From CAYJLF01 sp964371055 (GTDB lineage: Bacteria; Eisenbacteria; RBG-16-71-46; CAIMUX01): 64,000 nt of DNA. The position numbers were made by a program, and so were the translations under genes. The stretch spans positions 124,001-188,000 of the forward strand of contig CAYJLF010000004.1 of assembly GCA_964371055.1 (NCBI GenBank), given 5' to 3'. Shown piece after piece: positions 8,858-16,737 of the stretch (the first letter of the stretch is position 1; every line of letters starts with the position of its first letter). The notes beneath the pieces were generated by a model. The model ran no database searches. It saw nothing but the letters and a program-made list of their open reading frames with translations, and had not been told where the DNA came from.

Positions 8858-9937
8858 TCAGGCCGCTTCGGCCTGCGTGCCGCGCTCGAGGAGCGGGGCG
8901 AAGGTCTCTTTCACGTTCGCGGTCAGGTACGCCTCCTGCGGCGTGATCGCGCCGTCCTTCACCATCTGCATCAGGACATTGTCGAGCAGCAGCATGCCAT
9001 CTTTGCGTCCGGTCTGCATCAAAGTCGGGATCTGGAAGGTCTTCTTCTCGCGGATCATGGCGGCCACCGCCATGTTTCCGAAGAGCACCTCCACCACCGG
9101 GACGCGTCCCTGTCCGTCGGCCCGTCGCACGAGGCGTTGGGCGACGACGCCGCGGAGCGATTCGGCGAGCATGGCGCGGATCTGCGCCTGCTTCTCGTCG
9201 GCGAAGGCATCGATGATCCGGTCGATCGTCTGGGCCGCGCTGGCCGTATGCAGGGTCCCCAGCACGAGCTGCCCGGTCTCCGCCGCCGTGATCGCAAGCT
9301 GCATCGTCTCGAGGTCCCGCATCTCGCCGACGAGCACGATGTTCGGATCCTCGCGCAGGGCCGACCGCAGCGCCGCGGAGAAACTGCGCGCGGAGCGGCC
9401 CACTTCCCTCTGGTTCACGAGGCAGTTCAGGTTGGGATGCACATACTCGACCGGATCCTCGATCGTGATGATGTGCTTTCGCTGCGTCTCGTTGATGTGG
9501 TGGAGCAAGGCCGCCAGCGTGGTGCTCTTCCCACTCCCCGGCGGCCCGGTGACGACCACCAGCCCCTTGCGGTACTCGGCGAACCGCCGGATCTGGTCCG
9601 GCAAGCCGAGTTGTTCGAGAGAGAAGATGCGGGTCGGCAGGAGGCGAAACGCGCCGGCGATGCCGCGGATCTGCTCGTAGAGGTTGCAGCGGACCCGGAC
9701 CTCGCCCGCGACGTCGTAGGCGAAGTCGATGTCCTTGTCCCGTTCGAACTGAACCCGCTGTTCGGGAGCCATCATCTCGTAGAGGAGCTGCCGGGCCTGG
9801 TCGCCGGTCAGCTCGGGCGCTTCGATGGGCCGGATGTCGCCCTGGACACGGAGCATCGGAGGGGCGCCGGTCGAGATATGGAGATCCGACGCGCCCTGCT
9901 CCTTGACCATTTTGAAGATTGCGTCGATCCGCGCCAA
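8858..9937 (-). CDS. pilT: type IV pilus retraction ATPase PilT
   Basis: Hexameric cytoplasmic ATPase that powers pilus retraction and twitching motility. The 359-residue protein has the usual length. SDLHISTG begins the N-terminal domain; Walker A is GPPGSGKST at about residues 129-137; the Asp box is ITIEDPVEYVH; Walker B is LVGEMRD; the His box is LGTLHTASA; AQRLV follows. The start is TTG at 9937, supported by GGGAGGACAG upstream and by alignment with the usual PilT N-terminus. It is the first gene of a pair with the DUF4388/pseudo-PilT gene. No pilin or assembly genes occur in the window. Confidence 0.95.
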   Translation of the reverse strand: MARIDAIFKMVKEQGASDLHISTGAPPMLRVQGDIRPIEAPELTGDQARQLLYEMMAPEQRVQFERDKDIDFAYDVAGEVRVRCNLYEQIRGIAGAFRLLPTRIFSLEQLGLPDQIRRFAEYRKGLVVVTGPPGSGKSTTLAALLHHINETQRKHIITIEDPVEYVHPNLNCLVNQREVGRSARSFSAALRSALREDPNIVLVGEMRDLETMQLAITAAETGQLVLGTLHTASAAQTIDRIIDAFADEKQAQIRAMLAESLRGVVAQRLVRRADGQGRVPVVEVLFGNMAVAAMIREKKTFQIPTLMQTGRKDGMLLLDNVLMQMVKDGAITPQEAYLTANVKETFAPLLERGTQAEAA

Positions 9938-10020
9938 CCGGCTGTCCTCCCGGAGGTTAGTCGTCCCCTTGACTATCGGCCGAAGTCGGGGCGGACTGAA
10001 CCGCGACGGAACAAGCAGTT

Positions 10021-10051
10021 CGCCCCGCCGGCGGAGGAATCCGGCGGGGCG
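10021..10051 (-). terminator. strong hairpin downstream of the lipoprotein gene
   Basis: A perfect 11-bp inverted repeat (CGCCCCGCCGG / CCGGCGGGGCG) with a 9-base loop lies between the lipoprotein stop and the pilT start. No T-run follows on either strand, so it is a probable but not classical terminator for the lipoprotein gene. Confidence 0.5.
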
Positions 10052-10093
10052 ATTCTGGCGCGCGGGGGAGCGGACCCGCGCCGGGAGGCCAGG

Positions 10094-10546
10094 CTACTCG
10101 AAGTCGTCGAAGCGGGAGAGCTGGACCACACGGCTCTGGAGGAAGCCGCCGACCACTTGGGCCCCCGCGCCGACCCACATCCCTGCCGCCGGGTTCCAGG
10201 TCCGACGGTCTGCGAAGTTGCCAGCGAGAGCGGAGAGCGTCGCCTTGGAGGCGAGGAGCAAACCTTGCGGCTCGATTTCGATGTGCCGGCCCGCGGCATC
10301 CAGATCGACCGTAAGCGTTACCGTCACCGGCTCTTGGAGAGCACCCGCGGGGATCGTGAAAGCGACGCCCGCGGTTTCCACGGAACCTCCGGCCGGGCCG
10401 ATCTCCGCCGAGGCCCGGCTCACGGCCAGGAGGCTCGGCGCGACGCCGGAGTCTGTGGGTGCCAGGATCTGCGACGCATCTTCACCGCAGCCGGAGACCA
10501 TCCCCGCCACGAGCACGCTGAGTAGGACGACGAAGGTACGAAGCAT
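10094..10546 (-). CDS. lipoprotein with ZU5-like domain
   Basis: 150 residues. The N-terminal signal ends in the lipobox MVSGC (Cys20). The mature part holds GPAGGSVETAGVAFTIPAGAL followed by VTVTLTV, a pattern typical of ZU5-like beta domains in surface proteins of many bacteria. It is expected to be anchored to the outer or inner membrane. The ATG follows GGCGGGAGGAACC, a good site. No enzyme motif is visible and the function is unknown. It lies downstream of the small sigma-54 transcript described at 11 kb, but a terminator separates them. Confidence 0.65.
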   Translation of the reverse strand: MLRTFVVLLSVLVAGMVSGCGEDASQILAPTDSGVAPSLLAVSRASAEIGPAGGSVETAGVAFTIPAGALQEPVTVTLTVDLDAAGRHIEIEPQGLLLASKATLSALAGNFADRRTWNPAAGMWVGAGAQVVGGFLQSRVVQLSRFDDFE

Positions 10547-10878
10547 GGTTCCTCCCGCCTGGTGAAGTCTGTCAACACTGGGTGACAGTCAAGCGGGATG
10601 CCAAGGCCGAGCCGGGGATGGACGGCGGAACGAGGGCGGGACGCACTGCGCTCCACCGTGTTGTGTAACAATGTGTTATGTGCTGTGCGATCGCGGCGGG
10701 AATCGCTCCGGGCCGCTCCTCGCGTGGCGGGGGCAACCCAACTCCCCTTTGTTCGCGGGAGAAACGACGCGCTGGAGCGGGGCTCCGGGTCGACGTCCAC
10801 CCGGAACCGCTTGGAAAGAAGAGAGATGTCTGAGCTGGCCGAGCCGAGCCGGGATCGGCGGATTCGCCCACGAAACAA
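10547..10878. other. gene-free stretch upstream of the lipoprotein gene
   Basis: About 330 bp without a supported gene. It holds a short inverted repeat TAACA-ATG-TGTTA (10666-10678) in a locally AT-richer patch. At 10588-10603, on the minus strand, the sequence TGGCATC-CCGC-TTGAC resembles a -24/-12 element but lacks the conserved C of the -12 GC. Either could belong to the control region of the lipoprotein gene. Confidence 0.3.
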
Positions 10879-10904
10879 GGCCCCCCGGCGGGAGCCGGGG
10901 GGCC
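10879..10904 (-). terminator. intrinsic terminator of the small sigma-54 transcript
   Basis: A perfect 11-bp stem (GGCCCCCCGGC / GCCGGGGGGCC) with a 4-base loop, followed on the minus strand by TTGTTTCG. The orientation of the T-rich tail makes it a terminator for transcription coming from the 22-codon gene. The predicted transcript from the -24/-12 promoter is about 310 nt. Confidence 0.7.
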
Positions 10905-11063
10905 TCTGGGTCCCGCCGTCCGGCAACTCTCGAGGGGCGGATGGATGCCGGAACCTGGCCGGGAACCGTCACACTGGGTCGCCCGTCGGCGGGCTTCGGA
11001 AGATCAGCGGCCGGGACCGCGACCGGGGGGCTCTCCGTGACCCGATCGCGTCCCGGCTTTCCG

Positions 11064-11132
11064 CTACCAGCCAGCCCTGCCCTTGCCGAGCCAGATGATC
11101 GCGAAGACGAAGAGCGATTCGATGATCAACAT
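11064..11132 (-). CDS. 22-residue single-span membrane peptide
   Basis: A very short frame: it begins MLIIESLFVFAIIWLG and ends with a basic/aromatic tail (KGRAGW) before TAG. Support comes from its signals rather than its length. The ribosome site is close to ideal (AGGAGGTGTCTC-ATG), a well-spaced -24/-12 promoter lies 70 bp upstream, and a strong terminator lies 160 bp downstream. The peptide is predicted to insert as one transmembrane helix with a positive C-terminus. The 5' leader contains a small hairpin (CCCAG-CAAG-CTGGG). The preceding gene on the same strand encodes a sigma-54 activator, the likely regulator. No family is recognised. The transcript could also act as a regulatory RNA. 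Confidence 0.6.
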   Translation of the reverse strand: MLIIESLFVFAIIWLGKGRAGW

Positions 11133-11200
11133 GAGACACCTCCTGGTTTCGCAACTGCCGCCCCAGCTTGCTGGGAGCGCTCCTGAGTCGGGGGTGGTAA

Positions 11201-11216
11201 TGCACTCGTCGTGCCA
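11201..11216 (-). promoter_or_regulatory. sigma-54 (-24/-12) promoter
   Basis: On the minus strand TGGCACG-ACGA-GTGCA: a full match to the -24 element, exact 10-base spacing between GG and GC, and one mismatch in the -12 element. Transcription would start near 11190 and read into the 22-codon gene at 11132. The adjacent upstream gene encodes a sigma-54 activator. Confidence 0.75.
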
Positions 11217-11414
11217 AGACCGTGGCGAGCTCACATTCCCGGCGCACTAACTCTAACGTATTGTAATATAGTCCATTATGAAGGTAGGGCCGTGCCGGTC
11301 CGCATGGACTCGAATCGCCAACCAGAGACGTCTTTGTCGCATGGACTTGTCACCAGAGTTCGATAGGCGCCTAACTCTCACTTGAGGAACATGATACGTG
11401 ATAGTCACATTTAC

Positions 11415-11433
11415 ACGACAATTGTCATGTCGT
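11415..11433. promoter_or_regulatory. candidate enhancer (activator-binding palindrome)
   Basis: ACGACA and TGTCGT form a 6-bp inverted repeat around a 7-base spacer. Overlapping it is a perfect 10-bp palindrome GACAATTGTC (11417-11426). It lies just after the activator stop codon and about 215 bp upstream of the -12 element, a normal distance for a sigma-54 enhancer. Binding by the Fis-type domain of the neighbouring activator is inferred. Confidence 0.45.
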
Positions 11434-11441
11434 CGAGTCAC

Positions 11442-13259
11442 TCAGGAGCGCTTATTGTTGTTCGTCCCGCTCCGTCCCGGACGCTCGAGTCCGTGCTGCT
11501 TGATCAGGTTGTGCAGGTGCTGGCGGCTGATCGACAACTCCGCGGCGGCCCGGGTGATGTTCCACTCCCGGCGATCGAGCACTCCGGTCAGAAGTTCACG
11601 CACGAATCGCGTGGCCGCCTCGTCGAGCGAGGTCCCTTCCGGCGTGTGCAGGCCGATCCTCTCCGCCGGGATCTCAGGCAACTGCTCGCGGACCTGCGCC
11701 GCATCGAGCGACTCGCCCGCCGGGACGAGGGCCGCGGCCCCGAAGATGACCGAGCGCAACTGACGGACGTTGCCGGGCCACGATTGCCGCAAAAGGATGC
11801 TCCGGGCGCGCGGCGTGATGCCCTGGATCGGTCGCCGGGCGGCGCGCATCGCCTCCACGAAGAAGTGATCGATGAGCAGGCCCAGATCATCTCCCCGCTC
11901 TCGCAGCGGCGGGAGGTCGACGCGGACCCCCGCCAGGCGGTAGAAGAGATCCTCCCGAAACTCGCGCCGGCCGATCATCTCCGGCAGGGAGCGAAGCGTC
12001 GCGCTCACGATCCGCACGTCGGTCTGGCGCATTCCCTCCGTCTCTCCGACCCGCCGGAACTCGCCGGTCTCGAGAAAGCGGAGGAGTTTGGCCTGCAACT
12101 CGAGCGAGAGGTCCCCGATCTCGTCGAGGAAGAGGGTTCCGCGGTGCGCCTCTTCCACCAGACCCGGCGTGTCCTTGACCGCGCCCGTGAACGATCCGCG
12201 GGCGTAACCGAACATCTGGCTCTCGAGCAGCGCCGCCGGGATCGCGGCGCAGTTGACCGGCACGAAGGGACCCTCCTGGCGCAGCCCTTCGTAGTGCAGC
12301 GCGCGCGCGACGAGTTCCTTTCCGGTACCGGTCTCTCCGCAGATCAGGACCGGGATGTCGCTGTCCTTGATCAGTCGCACCTTCGCATAGAGCGCCTGCA
12401 TGACCGGCGAGACCCCGACCATGCGCGCGAATCCCGAACTCCGGCGCACCGTGTCGCGGAGCCCCTCGTTCTCCCGCTCCAGCAGCAGCCGGGTCTCCTC
12501 CTCGCGGCGGTGCAGGCGGGCGTTGGCCAGCGCGACGGCGGCGTGCGAGGCGAACGCTTCCAGCACCTCCTGCGCCGCGGCATCCGATCTCAGAGTGCGA
12601 GCGCGGCTGTCGAGATAGAGGACTCCGACGGCGGCTCCGCGTTCGCGCAGCGGCACGCAGAGCGCCCAGAGGATCCGAAGTTCGTGCAGGGAACGAGCGG
12701 TGCCGAGATCGGCCATCTCGGCCAGGTCGTCCAGGCTGCTGTAGGGAAGGAGCCGGTTCTGCCGCAGGCACTCCCGCGCCAGCGTCTCCGAAATGCGGGC
12801 CGTCTCCGGGTCGATCGAGGCGCCCCCCTGGTCCCGACCGACGACGACGCGAAGCCGGCTCTCCCCCTCCTGCAGCAGGAGCAAGCCGCGCTCCGAGCCG
12901 GCGATGTCGATCGCCGCGTCGAGGATCGCGCCGCAGAGTATCTCAGGATCGAGGATGCCCGACAGATCGCGCGAGAGCTTCAGGACCTGTCGCAGGCCGT
13001 CCAGCTCGGACGTGTCCCGGGCCTGGCCCGGCGCCTGGAGATCGGCCGACAGCAGCAGGCTCCGCTCCGCCGGCGTGGTCCCCTCGCGCCGGGCATCGAT
13101 GGCCTGCCGCCGCAACCACGACTCCCGGGAGACCGTGGCGCCTTTCGCGGGAACGGCGTCGCTCTCCGGCGTGGGGTCCAGTCGTGGGCGCGCCGCGCGC
13201 GCCGCCCCCTCATCCGCCCCCGGCGCCAGGTCGCGATCATCTTGCATGGCCAGCTCCAT
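11442..13259 (-). CDS. GAF-AAA-Fis sigma-54-dependent transcription activator
   Basis: 605 residues. After a charged N-terminus, residues about 75-240 form a GAF sensor domain (RDLSGILDPE ... GVLYLDSRA). A coiled linker leads to the AAA+ domain, with Walker A GETGTGKE at about 306, the sigma-54 contact loop written GSFTGA (about 353) instead of GAFTGA, and Walker B LFLDEIGD. The C-terminus is a Fis-type helix-turn-helix (ITRAAAELSISRQHLHNLIKQ). It activates sigma-54 RNA polymerase by ATP hydrolysis. There is no receiver domain, so input comes through GAF or through the upstream kinase-like protein, 38 bp away. Its likely target is the -24/-12 promoter at 11.2 kb. Confidence 0.9.
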   Translation of the reverse strand: MELAMQDDRDLAPGADEGAARAARPRLDPTPESDAVPAKGATVSRESWLRRQAIDARREGTTPAERSLLLSADLQAPGQARDTSELDGLRQVLKLSRDLSGILDPEILCGAILDAAIDIAGSERGLLLLQEGESRLRVVVGRDQGGASIDPETARISETLARECLRQNRLLPYSSLDDLAEMADLGTARSLHELRILWALCVPLRERGAAVGVLYLDSRARTLRSDAAAQEVLEAFASHAAVALANARLHRREEETRLLLERENEGLRDTVRRSSGFARMVGVSPVMQALYAKVRLIKDSDIPVLICGETGTGKELVARALHYEGLRQEGPFVPVNCAAIPAALLESQMFGYARGSFTGAVKDTPGLVEEAHRGTLFLDEIGDLSLELQAKLLRFLETGEFRRVGETEGMRQTDVRIVSATLRSLPEMIGRREFREDLFYRLAGVRVDLPPLRERGDDLGLLIDHFFVEAMRAARRPIQGITPRARSILLRQSWPGNVRQLRSVIFGAAALVPAGESLDAAQVREQLPEIPAERIGLHTPEGTSLDEAATRFVRELLTGVLDRREWNITRAAAELSISRQHLHNLIKQHGLERPGRSGTNNNKRS

Positions 13260-13297
13260 TCTGTTGCTCCCGAGCGGACATAACGCCGGCCCGGGGA

Positions 13298-16200
13298 TCA
13301 GTCCTGTCCCAGATCATCAAGAAACTGCCGGATCGCCGGGCTCTCCAGGAAAAGAGAGGCGGGCGACTCATCGCCGAGCGACTCCACGACTGCGGTGAGA
13401 ACGGAACGGGCGGTCGCGTAGTGCTCCGCGGCCCGCCGCGGCGATCCCGAAAGTCGGAGAGCCTGCGCGAGACGCCAGTGGGCTCGCCAGGCCAGGAGCC
13501 AACGTTCCTGGGACTCGAGCAGCGTCACCGCCCGCTGCAGCCCCGCGGCGGCCTCATCGGTCCTCCCCGCCAGCAACGATCCCTCGCCGCCGGCGAGAGC
13601 CCGCAGACTCGCCGTCAAGGGGGAGATCGGTCCACCGGTGTGATCGAACTCGCTCAGCAACGCCTGGAGTCGATCGCTCTCCCCGGCCTCCGCCTCGCGC
13701 AGCGCCCAGTGCAGCAGGCTCTCCATGGCGTCTTCGCGGCCGCCGGTGGCGGTGAAGCGATCGACGACCTGACGGAAGGCGGCGCGCGCCTCGGCGGGCC
13801 GGCCGAGACCGGCGAGCGCCTCCGCGCGGGTCGCCTCGACCAAGAGGCGGTACCGCGGCACCGCATCGCCGAAACGTTCGAGGACCGCGTCGGCCTCCCG
13901 CAATCCCCGTTCGAGCTGCCCGGAGCGCACGAGGAGGTGGCTGCGATGCACCCCGACCCGGGCCAGCTCCCGCACTTCCCCCGAGAGCTGGCAGACGCCG
14001 GCCAGGTCGTGGTCGACCCGGACCGCACGCCCCAGCCATCCGCGCTCGATCAGAATCAGTCCGAGGTTGTACAGACTGACCGCGGCGCGATTCCAGACGC
14101 CGCGCGTCAGCCAGAATCCGGCGAGGTCCTCCAGCCAGGCCTGGCTTTGCCGCAGGCGTCCTTCCTGGAAGGCGATGCCGCAGAGCAGGGTCGGGACCAC
14201 GCCTCGATGCGTGCGGAGCTCCGTCCGATGCACCAGATCCTCGAGCGGCGCCATGGCCGCGCGGGCCGCCTCGATCTCGCCCCGCTGGAAGCGGGCCAGG
14301 CCGAGTCCGTGCAGCGCATAGATGCGGTCCAGCAACGGGAGTTCCTCGGCCCGCGAGGCCGGGACCATCCACCACCGCATCGCCTCTTCGAGGTCACCGC
14401 GCCGCCCGGCCAGTTCGGCCCGCACCAGCGCGAGCCTCGCCTCGTGGTGTGCGGTCGGTTGGTCGCCCGGCACGTTGGCCTCGATCTCGGCGGCGGCTTC
14501 GGCGTGACGTCCCAGGTGGACCAGCGAACGCGCCCGCAGGATGCGCCGCTGGAAATCCAGCGCGGGATCGCTCCACGCGGCCCGCGTGAGGTCGAGACTC
14601 CGCGTGAAGTCGCGTTCGAGCCAGGCGCTCCAGGCTCGAAAGAGCGGCTCGAACGCCCCTCCGGCGGGGTCGGAAGGGAGTTCGTCGGTCCCCGGCAAAG
14701 GCGAGCCGTAGGTCATGCTCCACCCGGCGATCGCGTCGAGGAGAGGCCGCGCGACTTCGGCGGCGTACAACCGCGCGGGCGAGACTCCGGCGCGGCAGGC
14801 GTCACGCCAGAGGCAGAGCGCCTCTTCGTCCGCCTCCTGGCGCGTCAGCTCGGCGATCGCGGCGGACAGGCTGGCGGCGAGGACATCGACGTCCTCGACC
14901 GAGAGCGCCAGTCGAGCCCGCTGGGTGGCGGAGAACCGTCCCTCCGGCAGTCCGCCCCGAACCAAAAAGCGCGCGAGTCGACCTGTACGTTCTGGACTCC
15001 AGGCGGTCGCGGTCCGGCGCCAGAGCGCAGAGCGGTAGGCGATGACCGGTCCGTTGGCAGTCACCAACCCGCTCGCGGCCAGACGCTGCAACCCGAGGGC
15101 GATGTCGCGGTCCATCACGCCGAGGACCCTGGCGAGCGACGCGCTCTCCCAGCGTTCCTCAGTCAACGCGAGCAGGACGGCCGCGTCGCGCTCCGCCTCG
15201 GATGCGCCGGTCAGCACCCGATCGAGGTATCCGATCCACTCCGGCGGCGGAGAGATCGTGGCGAAGAGATCGACCAACGAGGCCTCCGCCGCGTAGCGCG
15301 CCGCCAGGTCGGCCTCCCGGGGCAGCGTCCGGACCAGGGCGTGCAGCAATCCAGGCAGACCGAGGCTCTCCCCCGCCACCGTCTCCCGCAACGCCGCCGA
15401 CTCCATCCCCTGCCCTTCCAGGATGCGCCTGAGCTCGGCTTCGGGGAGCGGCGCGAGTTCGATCTCAAGGACCGGTCCGCGTGCCGAAGGATCGATGCCG
15501 GACGACGGGGTCAAGACGTCCGCCGTCGCGACGTCGGCGGGGGGGCGGGGCGCCGAAGCCTCCACCACGCGGATCGTGGCCGAGAGATCGTCCCGCACGA
15601 TCTCCACCGAACCGTGCGACTCGGCTTCGACCTTCCAGCCCTCGGCCTGCGCGTAGGCGGCGAGACGCGCGACCAGTCGATGGCGCCCGGATCCGAGCGC
15701 TCCTCGAATCCGGCACTCGATCCGGAGCGAAGCCGCTTCGCGCGCGGGATCGTTCCGCAGCGAGTTCAACCAGGCACGGAACGCAGCCACTTCGTCGTCC
15801 CGTCCGTGGAACGCAAACGTTCCCCCGGCCGCGAGCCCGGGTGGAAGGAGCACGCCGTCGCGACGCTGGGCCTGCTCCCGCAGGGCCTGCCAGACAGCCA
15901 GCGCGCTCCGCGGCCGACGCGCGGGGTCCCGCTGCAAGAGGTCGCCGAGCAGCGCGCGAACCGGAGGAGGGAGGCCGGATTGGCTCCCCGGATCCGGCCG
16001 CTCCCCCGAGAGCTGCGCGTGCAGCACCTCGCGCGCGGAGGCGCCGGGAAACGCGCGCCGGCCGGTCAGCAACTCGAAGAGGCAGGCTCCGGCGGCGTAC
16101 AGGTCGGCGCGATCGTCCCAGTCACCGCGACCGTCGAAGAGCTCCGGCGCCATGTAACCCGGAGTCCCGCGGCCGGCGCGAATCGACCCGAACCGCGCGG

Positions 16201-16720
16201 CGAGTCCCAGATCGAGCAGGCGGACCCGGATCTCTCGTCCGGCCTCGTCGTGCTCCCATCCCTGCGATATGTCGCGTGAGGGCGCGATCATCACCTGATC
16301 GGGACAGAGGTCGAGCTGCGCCACGCCGAGGCGATGCAGGGCCTGCAGGGCCGTGAGAATCTGCCGGGCGATCTCGAGGTTCTCGGGCCACCATCCTGCG
16401 AGCGGCCAGCGGCTCAACGGGACCCCTTCCGCCTCTTCCAACTCGAGGGCCAGCCCGCCGTCGCGGAGCGGGCCGAGGCGACGCGGGCGGACCCAGTTCG
16501 GGTGTTCGAGCGCGTCGAGCAGCAGGTACTCCGCGCGGAACGCCTCCCGCTCCGCCTCGCCGGCCGCGCCCAGCAGGCACTTGAGGACGCACGCGCGATT
16601 CTCTTCGGCCGGGACGTGACAACGCAGAACCAGTCGCTGCTCGCGCCGCGCCAGTTCACCCACCGCCACGTAGCGGTCGGGCAGGATCGTCGCGGGCTCG
16701 GTGCGGATGGAGAGAGACAT
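13298..16720 (-). CDS. Ser/Thr-kinase-like protein with degenerate AAA and long TPR region
   Basis: 1140 residues with three regions. Residues 15-290 form a protein kinase fold: the Lys of subdomain II in CVLKCLLG (about 48), LDLCPDQ in place of the HRDxKxxN loop (about 135, Asp kept), DLG in place of DFG (about 168), then YMAPELFDG and the DLYAAGACLFELLTG helix. Residues 310-550 resemble an AAA/STAND ATPase, but the P-loop reads GALGSGRHRL, with Arg for Lys. Residues 560-1140 are helical repeats of TPR type. Catalytic activity is uncertain because both nucleotide sites are altered. The start at 16720 lies 17 bp after the FG-GAP gene; a longer frame would overlap it. It probably works with the downstream sigma-54 activator. 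Confidence 0.8.
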   Translation of the reverse strand: MSLSIRTEPATILPDRYVAVGELARREQRLVLRCHVPAEENRACVLKCLLGAAGEAEREAFRAEYLLLDALEHPNWVRPRRLGPLRDGGLALELEEAEGVPLSRWPLAGWWPENLEIARQILTALQALHRLGVAQLDLCPDQVMIAPSRDISQGWEHDEAGREIRVRLLDLGLAARFGSIRAGRGTPGYMAPELFDGRGDWDDRADLYAAGACLFELLTGRRAFPGASAREVLHAQLSGERPDPGSQSGLPPPVRALLGDLLQRDPARRPRSALAVWQALREQAQRRDGVLLPPGLAAGGTFAFHGRDDEVAAFRAWLNSLRNDPAREAASLRIECRIRGALGSGRHRLVARLAAYAQAEGWKVEAESHGSVEIVRDDLSATIRVVEASAPRPPADVATADVLTPSSGIDPSARGPVLEIELAPLPEAELRRILEGQGMESAALRETVAGESLGLPGLLHALVRTLPREADLAARYAAEASLVDLFATISPPPEWIGYLDRVLTGASEAERDAAVLLALTEERWESASLARVLGVMDRDIALGLQRLAASGLVTANGPVIAYRSALWRRTATAWSPERTGRLARFLVRGGLPEGRFSATQRARLALSVEDVDVLAASLSAAIAELTRQEADEEALCLWRDACRAGVSPARLYAAEVARPLLDAIAGWSMTYGSPLPGTDELPSDPAGGAFEPLFRAWSAWLERDFTRSLDLTRAAWSDPALDFQRRILRARSLVHLGRHAEAAAEIEANVPGDQPTAHHEARLALVRAELAGRRGDLEEAMRWWMVPASRAEELPLLDRIYALHGLGLARFQRGEIEAARAAMAPLEDLVHRTELRTHRGVVPTLLCGIAFQEGRLRQSQAWLEDLAGFWLTRGVWNRAAVSLYNLGLILIERGWLGRAVRVDHDLAGVCQLSGEVRELARVGVHRSHLLVRSGQLERGLREADAVLERFGDAVPRYRLLVEATRAEALAGLGRPAEARAAFRQVVDRFTATGGREDAMESLLHWALREAEAGESDRLQALLSEFDHTGGPISPLTASLRALAGGEGSLLAGRTDEAAAGLQRAVTLLESQERWLLAWRAHWRLAQALRLSGSPRRAAEHYATARSVLTAVVESLGDESPASLFLESPAIRQFLDDLGQD

Positions 16721-16737
16721 CGCGTCGAACCGCCGGC

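Noticed and set aside
10588..10603. A -24/-12 promoter for the ZU5-like lipoprotein gene
   Set aside because: TGGCATC-CCGC-TTGAC keeps the GG and spacing but has GA instead of GC at -12, the most conserved position. It is noted only in the gap description.
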